From positions 124,001-188,000 of the forward strand of contig CAVXXD010000009.1 of the NCBI GenBank assembly GCA_963765625.1: a stretch of 64,000 bases of DNA. Direction: 5' to 3'. This DNA is from CAVXXD01 sp963765625 (GTDB lineage: Bacteria; Actinomycetota; Geothermincolia; Geothermincolales; Geothermincolaceae). Shown here one piece after another: positions 43,567 to 52,117 of this stretch; positions within the stretch are counted from its first letter, which is position 1, and every line of letters begins with the position of its first letter. The notes beneath the pieces were generated by a model, which saw only the letters and a program-made list of their open reading frames with translations, had not been told where the DNA came from and did not search any database. A program made the position numbers and the translations under genes.

Positions 43567-44268
43567 TTATTGCTCGGCGGGCGGCACCGGTGGCATGGGC
43601 GGAGTGCCCGGTACCGGCTCGGACGCTGGAGCCGGCATCAACGCTTGCGGCTCCACCGCGGCCAGCCTCACGTAAGCGTAGCCGTGTGCGATCATGGCCG
43701 TGGGCATGGCCCAGAACAGGCCGACCAGGCAGGCCAGCATGCCCAGGAACACCACGCAGCCCTGCAGCAATCCCAGCCAGAAGAGGTTCCACCATGACCC
43801 CTGGGTCAGGCGCCCGCTCATCTTGATACCCTCCACCGGGCCAACGTTTTTATCCATGATGCAGTAACCGTAGAACTGATACTTGATGCCCCAGTAGATG
43901 CCCGGGATAACGCAGAGGATCAACCCCGCGAACACCAGCAGCCCGTAGAGGATCGACCCTACCAGAAAGTCCAGGAACTGTGGGTAACCCATCCACAGGT
44001 CTGAAAGCTCCGCCGTCTCGCCGTGGTTGAAACGGAGGACGACCCGGACAACCGCCAGGTTGATGAAGACCGAGACCACCATGTTCAACAGGTAGAGAAT
44101 GGGAGACCAGAAGTACACCTTTCCCCACCAGGACCCCGAGGGGGCGGTGAATATAACCTGGGCCAGCCACATCAGCAGCAGGAACACCACGAAAAAACCT
44201 ATGTTGGCCTTGGCCGTCTCCCAGCCGAAACTGAGCGCTTCGCCCTTGAGGAACTTCTTTCCCTCCAT
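43567..44268 (-). CDS. Multi-pass membrane protein (DUF975-like), proline-rich tail
   Basis: 233 residues with about five or six membrane helices (FFVVFLLLMWLAQVIF, YLLNMVVSVFINLAVVRVVL, GLLVFAGLILCVIPGIYWGI, and others). The stretch CVIPGIYWGIKYQFYGYCIM followed by an acidic lysine-rich loop and KMSGRLTQGSWW matches DUF975-type proteins. The C-terminus is a cytoplasmic or external Pro-rich tail (PVPGTPPMPPVPPAEQ). The paralogue 44313-45005 lies upstream in the same operon. Function unknown. Confidence 0.8.
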   Translation of the reverse strand: MEGKKFLKGEALSFGWETAKANIGFFVVFLLLMWLAQVIFTAPSGSWWGKVYFWSPILYLLNMVVSVFINLAVVRVVLRFNHGETAELSDLWMGYPQFLDFLVGSILYGLLVFAGLILCVIPGIYWGIKYQFYGYCIMDKNVGPVEGIKMSGRLTQGSWWNLFWLGLLQGCVVFLGMLACLVGLFWAMPTAMIAHGYAYVRLAAVEPQALMPAPASEPVPGTPPMPPVPPAEQ

Positions 44269-44312
44269 ACCGACTCTCCTTTCAACCGAACAGTATGCCG
44301 GATATTTCTCGT

Positions 44313-45005
44313 CTACTCCGCTGGAACTGCCACGCCCACGGCGGCGACAGGCCTGGCGTCAAGGGCCAGGGCCACCTCACTGGAAAGGCTGGTGTAGGCG
44401 AAGCCGTGTGACACCAGCGCGGTGGGTATGGCCCAGAAGAGGCCGATCCCCAGGGCGAGGAAGCCCAGGAGGCAGACGATACCCTGCTCGATGACCAGCC
44501 AGAAACAATCCCCCCAGTTTCCCCTGGTTATGTCCCCGCTCATCTTGATGGCTTCCAGTGCATTGACGTCCTTGTCCATGATGGCCAGACCGAAGAACTG
44601 GTACTTGATGGTCAGATATATACCCGGGAGGATCAGGCATAGATAACCGATGCCGATGACTACGGCATAGATTATCCCCGCGATCACGAAATTGACGATC
44701 TTCATGAATCCCGGCCAGAGGGCGCCAAAGGTGGGCTTCTCGTCCCGGTTGACCGTCGCCGAGATGTTCAGCGACATCGCCCCGATGACGATGGCGACGG
44801 GAGTGAACACCACCAGCGGTGTCAGGGCCGTCAGCATGGCCCATTCACCCCAGAAAGCGATTGCCAGGGCCGTGGCCCCTCCCACGAAAATAAGGGAGAT
44901 TATCCCGATCAGGATCAAGTATGCCGCGAAGAAACCAAAGTAGGATTTGGACTTTCGAAACCCATAGCTGATTGCTTCTTCGGTCATGGTTTTGGTCTCT
45001 TCCAT
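44313..45005 (-). CDS. Multi-pass membrane protein (DUF975-like), paralogue
   Basis: 230 residues, same topology as 43567-44268: LCLILPGIYLTIKYQFFGLA, then MDKDVNALEAIKMSGDITRG and a GLFWAIPTALVSHGFAY end. It lacks the Pro-rich tail. Its start codon abuts the stop of the penicillin acylase gene, so the three genes form one transcript. Possible roles are membrane homeostasis or a channel; nothing is proven. Confidence 0.8.
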   Translation of the reverse strand: MEETKTMTEEAISYGFRKSKSYFGFFAAYLILIGIISLIFVGGATALAIAFWGEWAMLTALTPLVVFTPVAIVIGAMSLNISATVNRDEKPTFGALWPGFMKIVNFVIAGIIYAVVIGIGYLCLILPGIYLTIKYQFFGLAIMDKDVNALEAIKMSGDITRGNWGDCFWLVIEQGIVCLLGFLALGIGLFWAIPTALVSHGFAYTSLSSEVALALDARPVAAVGVAVPAE

Positions 45006-47243
45006 CTATTCGTTCCTTCCCTCGCTCCTCAAAGTAGTATCTGCCTTGCTTATATTATCACTGGAAGGTGACAGGCGCTTATACCTGGCCGCCTGCCAGT
45101 CCTTGATACCCGACTTGTACCACTTGGAGAAACGCCGGTCCGACGGCCCTCCCGCCAGCACCGAACGGATCCCCTCCTCCGCAAAGTCCGCCACGAACTT
45201 CCAGCCGGGCGAATAGGTCGCCACTCGTCCCGCGCTCTTGAAGATCTGCCCCTGGGGGATGGTGGCCCGCGAGCCGATCAGCTCCACCGGGCCGTGATCG
45301 AACCCGAGGAAGCGCGGCAGCCTTCCCCCGAAGAAGATGTTCTTCATCAGCACCTTGTGCCAGCTGCCGTAGGCCGGCGCCGGAGCCGCGAGGCTGCGGT
45401 CACAGGCCAGGCGGATGAGGTCTTCCCGGGTGTTCTCCCCCATCCAGAGGGAATCCTCGGCCAGCAGCAGCCGGTCGAAGTTGCCATAGAAATCATTGAA
45501 AAGAATGGTCTCGTCCACGATATGGTCGATCACCTGGCGGCCCACTCCGTACTGGCCAAAGACTATCTTGATCAGTTCGAGGTATACCCTCTCGAAGAGG
45601 GTGGCCTCGCTGGAGTCGGAACGGTACCGCATGTCCCACCCGTCCAGCATACGGCCATTGGGGGTGTCGGGCAGCAAGGGCCGGATTATCTCCATCAAGG
45701 CTTCCGCCTGCTTGGAGTAGAGGTCGTAATGCATCCTCTGCATGTAGCTGGCATCAATCTGCTCGCCGGTGGTGAGAAGGTCGGCGATGCGCTCGGCCCG
45801 GTATGAGGGCATGCACAGGTTGATCACCGGCTGGCTGCCGTAACGGTTGAGGTCCTGGTTGGCGGTGACGATGAACCCTTCCGGCGGGTTGTAGAGAGAG
45901 GGGTTGTCCTCGCGCGGCAGGAAGCCCTGCCAGTGGTAGGACTCGTCCCATCCCGGCATGGGCAGCAACCCGCTGCATCCCTCAGCCCGCACCGGGCAGC
46001 GGCCACTCATCTGAAATCCTATGTTGCCGGCGGAATCCGCCAGCGTCCAGTTGAAGGCAGCGAAGTCCAGGCGGGCAAAGAGGGGCATGGCCTCTTCGAC
46101 CGTCCGGCACCCCATTATCCGGGCCATGGCGTCCAGGGACTCGGCCCCGCTGTCCCGCCCGGCCGACCAGGCGAAGCAGAGGTAGTAACCGTCCTCCAGG
46201 GGTTCCCCCTCGAGCACGCCCAGGTCCGTCTCGTAGAACTTTACCGTGAGGGGCTCGCCCCCTTTGCGGTTGATCACTTCTTCCCGCACGTCGAAATCGC
46301 GCCACTCGCTCCCCCTGCGGTACCTGCCGTCCCTGACTATCTCGATGAAATAGTCCATCACGTCCATGTAGCCGTAGGTGGCGGACCAGGCCAGATCGCG
46401 CATACGCCCGAGAACGGGGAAGGGGATGCCGGGTATGGACACCCCGGTGAAATAGAAGTCGCCCTGCTCCAGCACCACTTCCTGCCAGATGGAGGGAAGG
46501 CGGCCGGTGTCCAGGTGGGGATCGCCGCAGAGGATGGGCCGGCCGGAAGCGGTACGGGACCCGGCCACCGCCCAGTTGTTGCTGCACATGGTGCGGGGGA
46601 GCTGGGCCCAGCGCACCGTTTCGGGAACGATGGGCTCTACCATCCTGAGTTCGCAGATCAGCTTGGTGTAGTCGGGGTTGAGGTCCTCGATCATGGAGGG
46701 AAACAATTCCTTCAGCCGCTCCAGGTCCACCCCTTCACGGATCATCTGGACGATGAGCTTCTCCGCCCAGCCCTGGGTCTCGGTCAGGTCCACCAGGCCG
46801 GTCAGCTTGAGAATGGCGATGGAGTCAGCCGCCGTCCAGCTCTCCGGCCGGTGCTTGATCAGCCGGAACTCCAGGGGCTGCCTGCCGCCTGCCGTGGCCC
46901 GGTTCACCCCGTCACAGTAGGCCTGAACCAGTTCCAGCGTCTCCGGTTGCAGGCACTCCGCCTGGAACTTCGAATCCCCCCAGAGATCGTGGCGGCGCAT
47001 GGCCCGGTCCAGCTCGACCATCTCCGGGTCGGCCTTGAGGAACTCCGCCGTCTGCCCTCTGGCCACCAGCCGGGTCAGCTCGAGTTCCACCGGCCGGTCG
47101 CAGGCGCTCACCCAGCCCAGCCCGAAAAGGAGGTCCGGGAGCGTCTCCGCCCGCACGTGAGGAACGCCGTCGGGGTTTCTTCTAACGGTTATCTCACCCT
47201 TGGCAGTGGATACCCTGATCTCGCTTCTTCCTATTTTTTCCAT
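45006..47243 (-). CDS. Penicillin acylase-family Ntn hydrolase
   Basis: About 745 residues. These enzymes are made as one chain that self-cleaves to expose an N-terminal Ser nucleophile on the beta chain and hydrolyse amides such as acyl-homoserine lactones, acyl-peptides or penicillins. The cleavage site is visible at MC/SNNWAVAGSRTASGRPIL, followed by CGDPHLDTGRLPSIW. The early motif NPDGVPHVRAETLPDLLFGL fits the alpha chain. No clear signal peptide is present from MEKIGRSEIR, so it may be cytoplasmic, unusual for the family. An alternative start is ATG 47273. It leads two membrane protein genes. Confidence 0.85.
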   Translation of the reverse strand: MEKIGRSEIRVSTAKGEITVRRNPDGVPHVRAETLPDLLFGLGWVSACDRPVELELTRLVARGQTAEFLKADPEMVELDRAMRRHDLWGDSKFQAECLQPETLELVQAYCDGVNRATAGGRQPLEFRLIKHRPESWTAADSIAILKLTGLVDLTETQGWAEKLIVQMIREGVDLERLKELFPSMIEDLNPDYTKLICELRMVEPIVPETVRWAQLPRTMCSNNWAVAGSRTASGRPILCGDPHLDTGRLPSIWQEVVLEQGDFYFTGVSIPGIPFPVLGRMRDLAWSATYGYMDVMDYFIEIVRDGRYRRGSEWRDFDVREEVINRKGGEPLTVKFYETDLGVLEGEPLEDGYYLCFAWSAGRDSGAESLDAMARIMGCRTVEEAMPLFARLDFAAFNWTLADSAGNIGFQMSGRCPVRAEGCSGLLPMPGWDESYHWQGFLPREDNPSLYNPPEGFIVTANQDLNRYGSQPVINLCMPSYRAERIADLLTTGEQIDASYMQRMHYDLYSKQAEALMEIIRPLLPDTPNGRMLDGWDMRYRSDSSEATLFERVYLELIKIVFGQYGVGRQVIDHIVDETILFNDFYGNFDRLLLAEDSLWMGENTREDLIRLACDRSLAAPAPAYGSWHKVLMKNIFFGGRLPRFLGFDHGPVELIGSRATIPQGQIFKSAGRVATYSPGWKFVADFAEEGIRSVLAGGPSDRRFSKWYKSGIKDWQAARYKRLSPSSDNISKADTTLRSEGRNE

Positions 47244-47407
47244 GGACCAAACCCCCACAAGAGATTTTATCATACGTAAATTAGCCGACCAAGCCGTTTC
47301 CCCCTGTCGAAATGTCTCAGCTGCCGTCATAATGTTGTCAGGAAGTAAGGCATATGCAGTATTTCCTGTGTGTACGGAAAATGCCGATCGAATGAAGGGA
47401 GAGCAAG

Positions 47408-47968
47408 ATGTCGAAACGGATTCTGGTTGGACTGGTGGCGCTGCTATGTGTGGCCCTGATGCTGGGAACGATGGGATGCGGGGATAGTTCCGGCTCGGGT
47501 AGCCCGGAGCAGGTAGTCAAGGATTTCTGGGAGGCCTTCAAGCAGGGTGACTTCGAGGAAGCTAAAACCTACCTGTCGGAAGATATAGCCGACACCGCCC
47601 TGGAAGACATGAGTTTAGAGGATGACCCCCTGACCGCCGCGATGGTAGAGGCGGTCATTGACTTGATGGACCTGGAAGTCATAGGGAGTTCCGTTGACGG
47701 CGACAGTGCCACGGTGGAAGTCGAGTTGACCATGCCCGACATGGACGCTGTTGGTGATCAGCTGGGGGCTACCCTCATGGCCGCTATGGGCGAAGATGCG
47801 GCAAACCTCTCCGAAGAAGAGATGATGGAGGCGTTCGCACGGGCACTGCCCGAGGTTATGAAGAACGCCCCGATCATCACCGAGGAGACCGAAATACCGA
47901 TGGTCAAGGAGGGCGGCGACTGGAAGATCGCGGCCAGCCCCTTCGAAGGCCTCGAAGGCGGCCTCTAG
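47408..47968 (+). CDS. Small secreted lipoprotein (DUF4878-like)
   Basis: 186 residues. The signal peptide ends in a lipobox LGTMGC, with the lipidated Cys at about 24, so it should be anchored to the outer face of the membrane. The mature part begins GSPEQVVKDFWEAFKQGDFE, then a strand pattern ending IPMVKEGGDWKIAASP, which is the NTF2-like/DUF4878 pattern. GAAGGGAGAGC precedes the ATG. It is monocistronic with its own terminator. Role unknown. Confidence 0.85.
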   Translation: MSKRILVGLVALLCVALMLGTMGCGDSSGSGSPEQVVKDFWEAFKQGDFEEAKTYLSEDIADTALEDMSLEDDPLTAAMVEAVIDLMDLEVIGSSVDGDSATVEVELTMPDMDAVGDQLGATLMAAMGEDAANLSEEEMMEAFARALPEVMKNAPIITEETEIPMVKEGGDWKIAASPFEGLEGGL

Positions 47969-47990
47969 GTTCCCGAGCATAAGTCACAAA

Positions 47991-48026
47991 ACAAGGGCGG
48001 GCCGAAAGGCTCGCCCTTGTTTCTTT
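47991..48026 (+). terminator. Intrinsic terminator after the lipoprotein gene
   Basis: ACAAGGGCG and CGCCCTTGT pair, with an inner GCC-GAAA-GGC stem, followed by TTCTTTCC. Confidence 0.85.
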
Positions 48027-48089
48027 CCGTTATCCGGTTAAAGGAAAGGGGTATCGCGAGGTGCCCCTTTCTTCATCGTGCTTTTAAGG

Positions 48090-48875
48090 CTATCGCTTAT
48101 CTTCCGTCTTCCGGGGTTCACGCGCCGCGGCCTGGTTGATCAGGCCGGCGAAGTATCCGGCCCCGAATCCGTTGTCGATGTTGACCACGGCCACGCCCAT
48201 GGCGCAGGTGTTGAGCATGCCCAGCAGGGCAGCCAGGCCGCCGAGGTTGGCGCCGTAACCGATGGAGGTAGGGACCGCCACCACCGGGCAGTGCACCAGC
48301 CCCCCCACGATGCTGGCGAGAGCACCTTCCATGCCGGCCACCACGATCACCACGTTGGCGCCATTGAAGATATCCGTCTGCGAAAGAAGGCGGTGGACTC
48401 CGGCCACACCCACGTCGTAAAGACGTTCCACCCGGTTGCCGGTGAGTTCGGCCACGCAGCAGGCCTCCTCGGCGACGGGGATGTCTGCCGTCCCCCCGGT
48501 GGCCACCACGATGCGTCCGACCTTTTCGCGCTCATCCCGGCAGATCTCCACCAACCGCGCTTCCTTACGGTAGATGGCCCCGGGGAAGGCCTTGCGCACT
48601 TCTTCGAAGACTTCGGGGGACGCCCGGGTGAAGAGGATGTTCCCGGTGTTCCGTTCGAGCAGGGACTCGGCGATGGGGCGGATCATCTCCACCTGCTTGC
48701 CCTCGCAGTAGACCACCTCGGGCAAGCCCTTGCGGAGTTCGCGGTGGTGGTCCAGCCGGGCGAAGCCGAGATCGGTGACGGGTTCCGCGGCGATTCGCGA
48801 AGCGGCTTCCTCCAGGGAGACCTCTTCGCGCTTGAGCCGCGCGAGCAGTTCCTCCAGCTCTTCCCGGCGCATCAC
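48090..48875 (-). CDS. larB: LarB, nickel-pincer cofactor carboxylase/hydrolase
   Basis: 261 residues. LarB carboxylates and hydrolyses nicotinic acid adenine dinucleotide to start the nickel-pincer cofactor of lactate racemase and related LarA enzymes. The C-terminal two thirds are PurE-like: VVATGGTADIPVAEEACCVA, GVAGVHRLLS, NVVIVVAGMEGALASIVGGL, PVVAVPTSIGYGANLGGLAA and NIDNGFGAGYFA. The N-terminal helix MMRREELEELLARLKREEVS is typical. larC, larE and larA are not in this window. It lies seven bases after the TetR gene, so may share its promoter. Confidence 0.93.
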   Translation of the reverse strand: MMRREELEELLARLKREEVSLEEAASRIAAEPVTDLGFARLDHHRELRKGLPEVVYCEGKQVEMIRPIAESLLERNTGNILFTRASPEVFEEVRKAFPGAIYRKEARLVEICRDEREKVGRIVVATGGTADIPVAEEACCVAELTGNRVERLYDVGVAGVHRLLSQTDIFNGANVVIVVAGMEGALASIVGGLVHCPVVAVPTSIGYGANLGGLAALLGMLNTCAMGVAVVNIDNGFGAGYFAGLINQAAAREPRKTEDKR

Positions 48876-48882
48876 GCCCCCG

Positions 48883-49497
48883 TTATTTTTTCCACTTCGT
48901 GAGCAGCACGTCCATCATCTCGGTGAAAGCCTTACCCATGTCGAAATCGTCCTCGTTCTCCAACCACTCGAGCTCCAGGCCCTCGGTGATACCCAGGGTT
49001 ATGAAGGCCCAGTGCCGGGAGTCCATCTTGCGAAATTCGCCGTTCTTGATCCCCTGGTTGAGCATGTCCGTCAGGGCCCCGATGAGATCATCGTAATACC
49101 TGGCCACCCTCTCCTGGTAGTCGGACGAGAAGATGTAGTGCCGGTCCGCGCGAAACTTCCAGAGGAGGCGGCAGTAGTCCTTCTCCTCGAGGTAGAGGTC
49201 GGCCACCTGCCTGGCCAGCTCGCGGAACTTATCCGCCACGGGGCCTTCCGAGTCCCTGATGTCTTCGACCACCTGGAGGAAGGCTGAGAGCATGTCGGAC
49301 ACCAGGGCAAAAGCCAGGTCTTCCTTGGTCCGGAAATACCAGTACAAGGTGCCCTTGGCGATGCCCGCCGCTTCGGTTATCTCGCTGGTGGTGGCGGTAT
49401 GGAAGCCCTTCTCGGAAAAGAATTTGAGGGCGGCCAGTTTGATAGCCGCTTCCTTGCTCGCCCTTACTTCGGGGGGATCTGCTTTGCGCGCACACAT
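48883..49497 (-). CDS. TetR-family repressor
   Basis: 204 residues. The N-terminal HTH is clear: AALKFFSEKGFHTATTSEIT, then EAAGIAKGTLYWYFRTKEDL (about residues 22-62). The C-terminal ligand domain is helical and of the fatty-acid/AcrR kind (VEDIRDSEGPVADKFRELAR). Its promoter at 49600-49628 carries a TGACCGACTGTCCAGTC palindrome at the start site, implying autoregulation. A very similar palindrome lies between the divergent promoters of the redox cluster at 9685-9708, so it may control that cluster (inference). Ligand unknown; an acyl-CoA is typical for this group. Confidence 0.9.
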   Translation of the reverse strand: MCARKADPPEVRASKEAAIKLAALKFFSEKGFHTATTSEITEAAGIAKGTLYWYFRTKEDLAFALVSDMLSAFLQVVEDIRDSEGPVADKFRELARQVADLYLEEKDYCRLLWKFRADRHYIFSSDYQERVARYYDDLIGALTDMLNQGIKNGEFRKMDSRHWAFITLGITEGLELEWLENEDDFDMGKAFTEMMDVLLTKWKK

Positions 49498-49581
49498 GGC
49501 TGTCGCTCCTTTCGTGTCTGTCGATTTGCTGCGGTTGCTGTGCCGTGTTCTCGCACTCCTACCATGTTAAGTTATTTGACC

Positions 49582-49593
49582 GACTGTCCAGTC
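49582..49593. promoter_or_regulatory. TetR operator at its own start site
   Basis: Perfect inverted repeat GACTG-TC-CAGTC (49582-49593) inside TGACCGACTGTCCAGTC, located at the predicted transcription start of the TetR gene. It is nearly the same as the redox-cluster operator TGAACGACTAGTCAGTC. Confidence 0.65.
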
Positions 49594-49599
49594 TATTGA

Positions 49600-49628
49600 A
49601 TTCTATTATCCCCCGGCCGCCGTGTCAA
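49600..49628 (-). promoter_or_regulatory. Promoter of the TetR-larB transcript
   Basis: On the minus strand a perfect TTGACA (49623-49628), 17-base spacer and TAGAAT (49600-49605). The predicted start is near 49593, at the operator. The leader is about 95 bases. Confidence 0.7.
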
Positions 49629-49708
49629 CGATATGCAAACGCCTCGTAAGCCCGCGCCCGCCGCGTCCTGATATAATACCTTCCAACCGGAAAGGTGGGC
49701 CAAGAGGA

Positions 49709-50377
49709 ATGTGGGTGTGCGGCAGGTGCGGGGCGCAAAACCAGGACGATCTGGGTGCCTGTTTCAATTGCGGAGCCGTCTGGCAAGGCACGGCCGCGGC
49801 TTCCAGCCCGCATGGCAGCGCCCAGTACATCCCCTACCCTCCAGCGCCATACCAGCCGGCCGCGGGTTACCCCGCGGCACCCTTTCAGGCTTACCCGGCT
49901 TACCCGGCTTACCCTGTTTACCCGGCAGTTCCCACCCTGGCCGGCTTCTGGATGAGGTATGCAGCCTACCTGATCGACAGCACCATCCTGCAGCTCGTGA
50001 TGATGCCCCTCTTCATCCCGTTCTATATATATTATCTGACCTCCCACACCAGCTTTTCCGCCAATGGCCGAATCGACCTCTCCTACCTCTGGTTCTACAT
50101 ACCCATCACGATACTCAGCTATTCCCTGACCTGGGGATATAATATCTTCATGTTGAAGAAATACCAGGCCACTCTGGGCAAGAAGGCGCTGGGCCTGGTG
50201 GTAGTGCGCGCCGACGCACAGCCCCTCGACACCCGGACCATCGTCATACGCGAGACCATCGGCAAGTTCCTCTCCGCCCTGGCCTGCAGCCTCGGCTACA
50301 TCTGGGCCGGCTTCGACGAACGGAGGCAGGCCTGGCACGACAAGATGGCCGGGACCCTGGTCTACCGCATCAAGTGA
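49709..50377 (+). CDS. Zinc-ribbon RDD-family membrane protein
   Basis: About 222 residues. The N-terminus has a zinc ribbon MWVCGRCGAQNQDDLGACFN, with CxxC pairs (CGRC and CFNC). A Pro/Tyr/Ala-rich linker with AYPAYPAYPVYPA repeats follows, then an RDD domain with three membrane helices: LAGFWMRYAAYLIDSTILQL (Arg-Tyr...Asp), FYIPITILSYSLTWGYNIFM and QATLGKKALGLVVVRADAQP, ending RRQAWHDKMAGTLVYRI. RDD proteins are membrane proteins, some being ion antiporters. AGAGGA precedes the ATG, and TATAAT about 30 bases upstream is a likely -10. Confidence 0.85.
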   Translation: MWVCGRCGAQNQDDLGACFNCGAVWQGTAAASSPHGSAQYIPYPPAPYQPAAGYPAAPFQAYPAYPAYPVYPAVPTLAGFWMRYAAYLIDSTILQLVMMPLFIPFYIYYLTSHTSFSANGRIDLSYLWFYIPITILSYSLTWGYNIFMLKKYQATLGKKALGLVVVRADAQPLDTRTIVIRETIGKFLSALACSLGYIWAGFDERRQAWHDKMAGTLVYRIK

Positions 50378-50410
50378 AATCCCCGCGGAAGCTTCCCCGG
50401 TCGACGGGAG

Positions 50411-50439
50411 TTGACAAGCCGGCACCTTATAGATACTAT
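50411..50439 (+). promoter_or_regulatory. Promoter of the prenyltransferase operon
   Basis: Perfect TTGACA (50411-50416), 17-base spacer and TACTAT (50434-50439). A 12-base palindrome TAGTGGTCACTA at 50454-50465 just after the predicted start, framed by TTTCAG and CTGAAA, may be an operator or a leader hairpin. Confidence 0.65.
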
Positions 50440-50493
50440 CCGTTTCAGTGTGATAGTGGTCACTAACCTGACTAGCCTGAAAGTGAGAGCGGA

Positions 50494-51396
50494 ATGAAGC
50501 GATACCTGGAACTGAGCCGTGCACCCTTCTTCACCGCCATCATCACCCCGGTGCTCATGGCCACCGCCCTGGCCTGGAACACCCACGACACCATCGACTG
50601 GCCGGTTTTCCTGCTCACCCTGCTTTCCCTGACGGCTGCCCACGCCGGCGCCAACCTCCTCAACGACTACTTCGACTGGCGCCTCGGCGCGGACCAGTTG
50701 AACGAGAACCGCAACAAGTTCAGCGGCGGCTCTCCCCACATCGTCGAGGGCAAGGCCAGCGCCAGCCTCTTTCTGTGGTTCGGGATCGCCTCTTTCGCGG
50801 TCTGCCTGGCCAGCGGCCTGGTGATGTTCTTCCTCTGCGGACAGGCCCTCCTGCCCCTTTTCCTGATGGGGATCGCCGGCATCATCATCGCGGTCTTCTA
50901 CACCGCCCCACCTTTCAAGTTCTCCTACCGCGGGCTGGGCGAGATATGTATCTTCGCGGCCTTCGGCATCCTTCCGGTGATAGGCGGCTATTACGTCCAG
51001 ACCGGCGAGGTGACCGGCTGGGTCATCGTCGCCTGCCTGCCTCTCGCCTTCCTGGTGACCAACATCGTCTACGTCAACGAGTTCCCCGATTACGAATCGG
51101 ACCGCGAGGCGGGCAAACGCGGCCTGGTGGTGCGCCTGGGCACCGGGCGAGCGCGGTACCTCTACCTGCTGTTCGCCCTGGCGGCATTTGCCGCGGTGGG
51201 CTGGCTGGCCATCGCCTCGCCCTTCGGCGGCTGGACGGCGCTGGGACTGGTGGGTCTACCATTGGCCCTGGCCGCGACGGCCGTACTTTTCAAGCACGCC
51301 GGCGAGCCCCCGGCCCTCCTCCCCGCCCAGGGCCTGACCATCGTCACCCACCTGCTGACCGGCATCCTGCTCACCGTGGGTCTTCTTCTCAAGTAA
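50494..51396 (+). CDS. UbiA-family prenyltransferase (MenA-like)
   Basis: 300 residues with eight or nine membrane helices. The first Mg-diphosphate motif is NLLNDYFDWRLGADQLNENR (N-D-x3-D) and the second NEFPDYESDREAGKRGLVVR (D-x3-D). Together these mark UbiA enzymes that join polyprenyl diphosphates to aromatic acceptors; MenA makes demethylmenaquinone. SRAPFFTAIITPVLMATALA is the usual N-terminus of the MenA/UbiA2 group. The downstream polyprenol kinase-like gene starts 19 bases later, so supply of polyprenyl phosphate may be coupled. The acceptor is not certain. Confidence 0.88.
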   Translation: MKRYLELSRAPFFTAIITPVLMATALAWNTHDTIDWPVFLLTLLSLTAAHAGANLLNDYFDWRLGADQLNENRNKFSGGSPHIVEGKASASLFLWFGIASFAVCLASGLVMFFLCGQALLPLFLMGIAGIIIAVFYTAPPFKFSYRGLGEICIFAAFGILPVIGGYYVQTGEVTGWVIVACLPLAFLVTNIVYVNEFPDYESDREAGKRGLVVRLGTGRARYLYLLFALAAFAAVGWLAIASPFGGWTALGLVGLPLALAATAVLFKHAGEPPALLPAQGLTIVTHLLTGILLTVGLLLK

Positions 51397-51415
51397 AGAA
51401 TAGGAGGGCTTGTCC

Positions 51416-52117
51416 ATGCACGACCTGTTACTTCTGCTTTTGTGGGGAGGCGTGCTGGGTTTTGGCGCCGGTTTCTGCATCTACACCAGCTCCAAGGGGC
51501 TCAAGACTACTTACGTCCGTGACTTCCTGCACGTCGGCGCGGGCCTGTGGACCCTGGGCCTGCCCTACTGGAACCACGCCTGGCTGCCCGTCACCGTGGT
51601 CAGCCTGGCCCTGGGGTTGATCCTGCTGGTGCCCTGGCTGTCCCGCCGCATCGGGATCATCGACAAGTTCTACCGCTCGGTCTCCAACGAAGAGGAGGCC
51701 TGGATCGGCATCGTCTTCTTCGTGGTGTCCTACGTTGCTTTCACCGCCATCGGCCTGCTGGTCGACGGCGCCTTGCTCCCGGCGGCTTGTGCTTTAGGGG
51801 CACTCTCCATCGGCGACGGGTTGGGCGGCTTCTTCGGCGCGAAGTTTGGTAAAGCCGGTTACAAGATCCCCTGGGCCAAACGCAAGACCTACGTGGGCTC
51901 GCTGGCGGTGGCCGTGGGGTCGTTCATCGGCATCGTCGTCGTGGCGGGCTGGTTCAACCTGGACATGTCGGTGCCCTTCAACGCTGCCAACCTGGGGTGG
52001 TTCGCGCTGGCCGCGGTGGGCGCCAGCGTGGTGGAGGCGATCTCACCTCGCGCCTCGGACAACCTGCTGGTGCCCGCGGTGGTCTTCCTCCTGCTCCTCC
52101 CCGTCACCTACAGCTGA
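51416..52117 (+). CDS. Phytol/dolichol kinase-like membrane protein
   Basis: About 233 residues with six or seven membrane helices. The motif LSIGDGLGGFFGAKFGKAGY followed by KRKTYVGSLA matches the conserved G-D-x2-A...K-T-x-E-G-S block of the CTP-dependent polyprenol/phytol kinase family (VTE5, Sec59), with Tyr-Val in place of the usual Glu. It would phosphorylate a polyprenol. AGGAGGG is seven bases before ATG 51416. It forms an operon with the UbiA-type gene. Its stop codon lies within the palindrome at 52114-52138. Confidence 0.8.
   Translation: MHDLLLLLLWGGVLGFGAGFCIYTSSKGLKTTYVRDFLHVGAGLWTLGLPYWNHAWLPVTVVSLALGLILLVPWLSRRIGIIDKFYRSVSNEEEAWIGIVFFVVSYVAFTAIGLLVDGALLPAACALGALSIGDGLGGFFGAKFGKAGYKIPWAKRKTYVGSLAVAVGSFIGIVVVAGWFNLDMSVPFNAANLGWFALAAVGASVVEAISPRASDNLLVPAVVFLLLLPVTYS

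Noticed and set aside
49904..49925. Short CTTACCCGG repeat
   Set aside because: It encodes the AYPAYP linker of the RDD protein; low-complexity coding, not a regulatory repeat.
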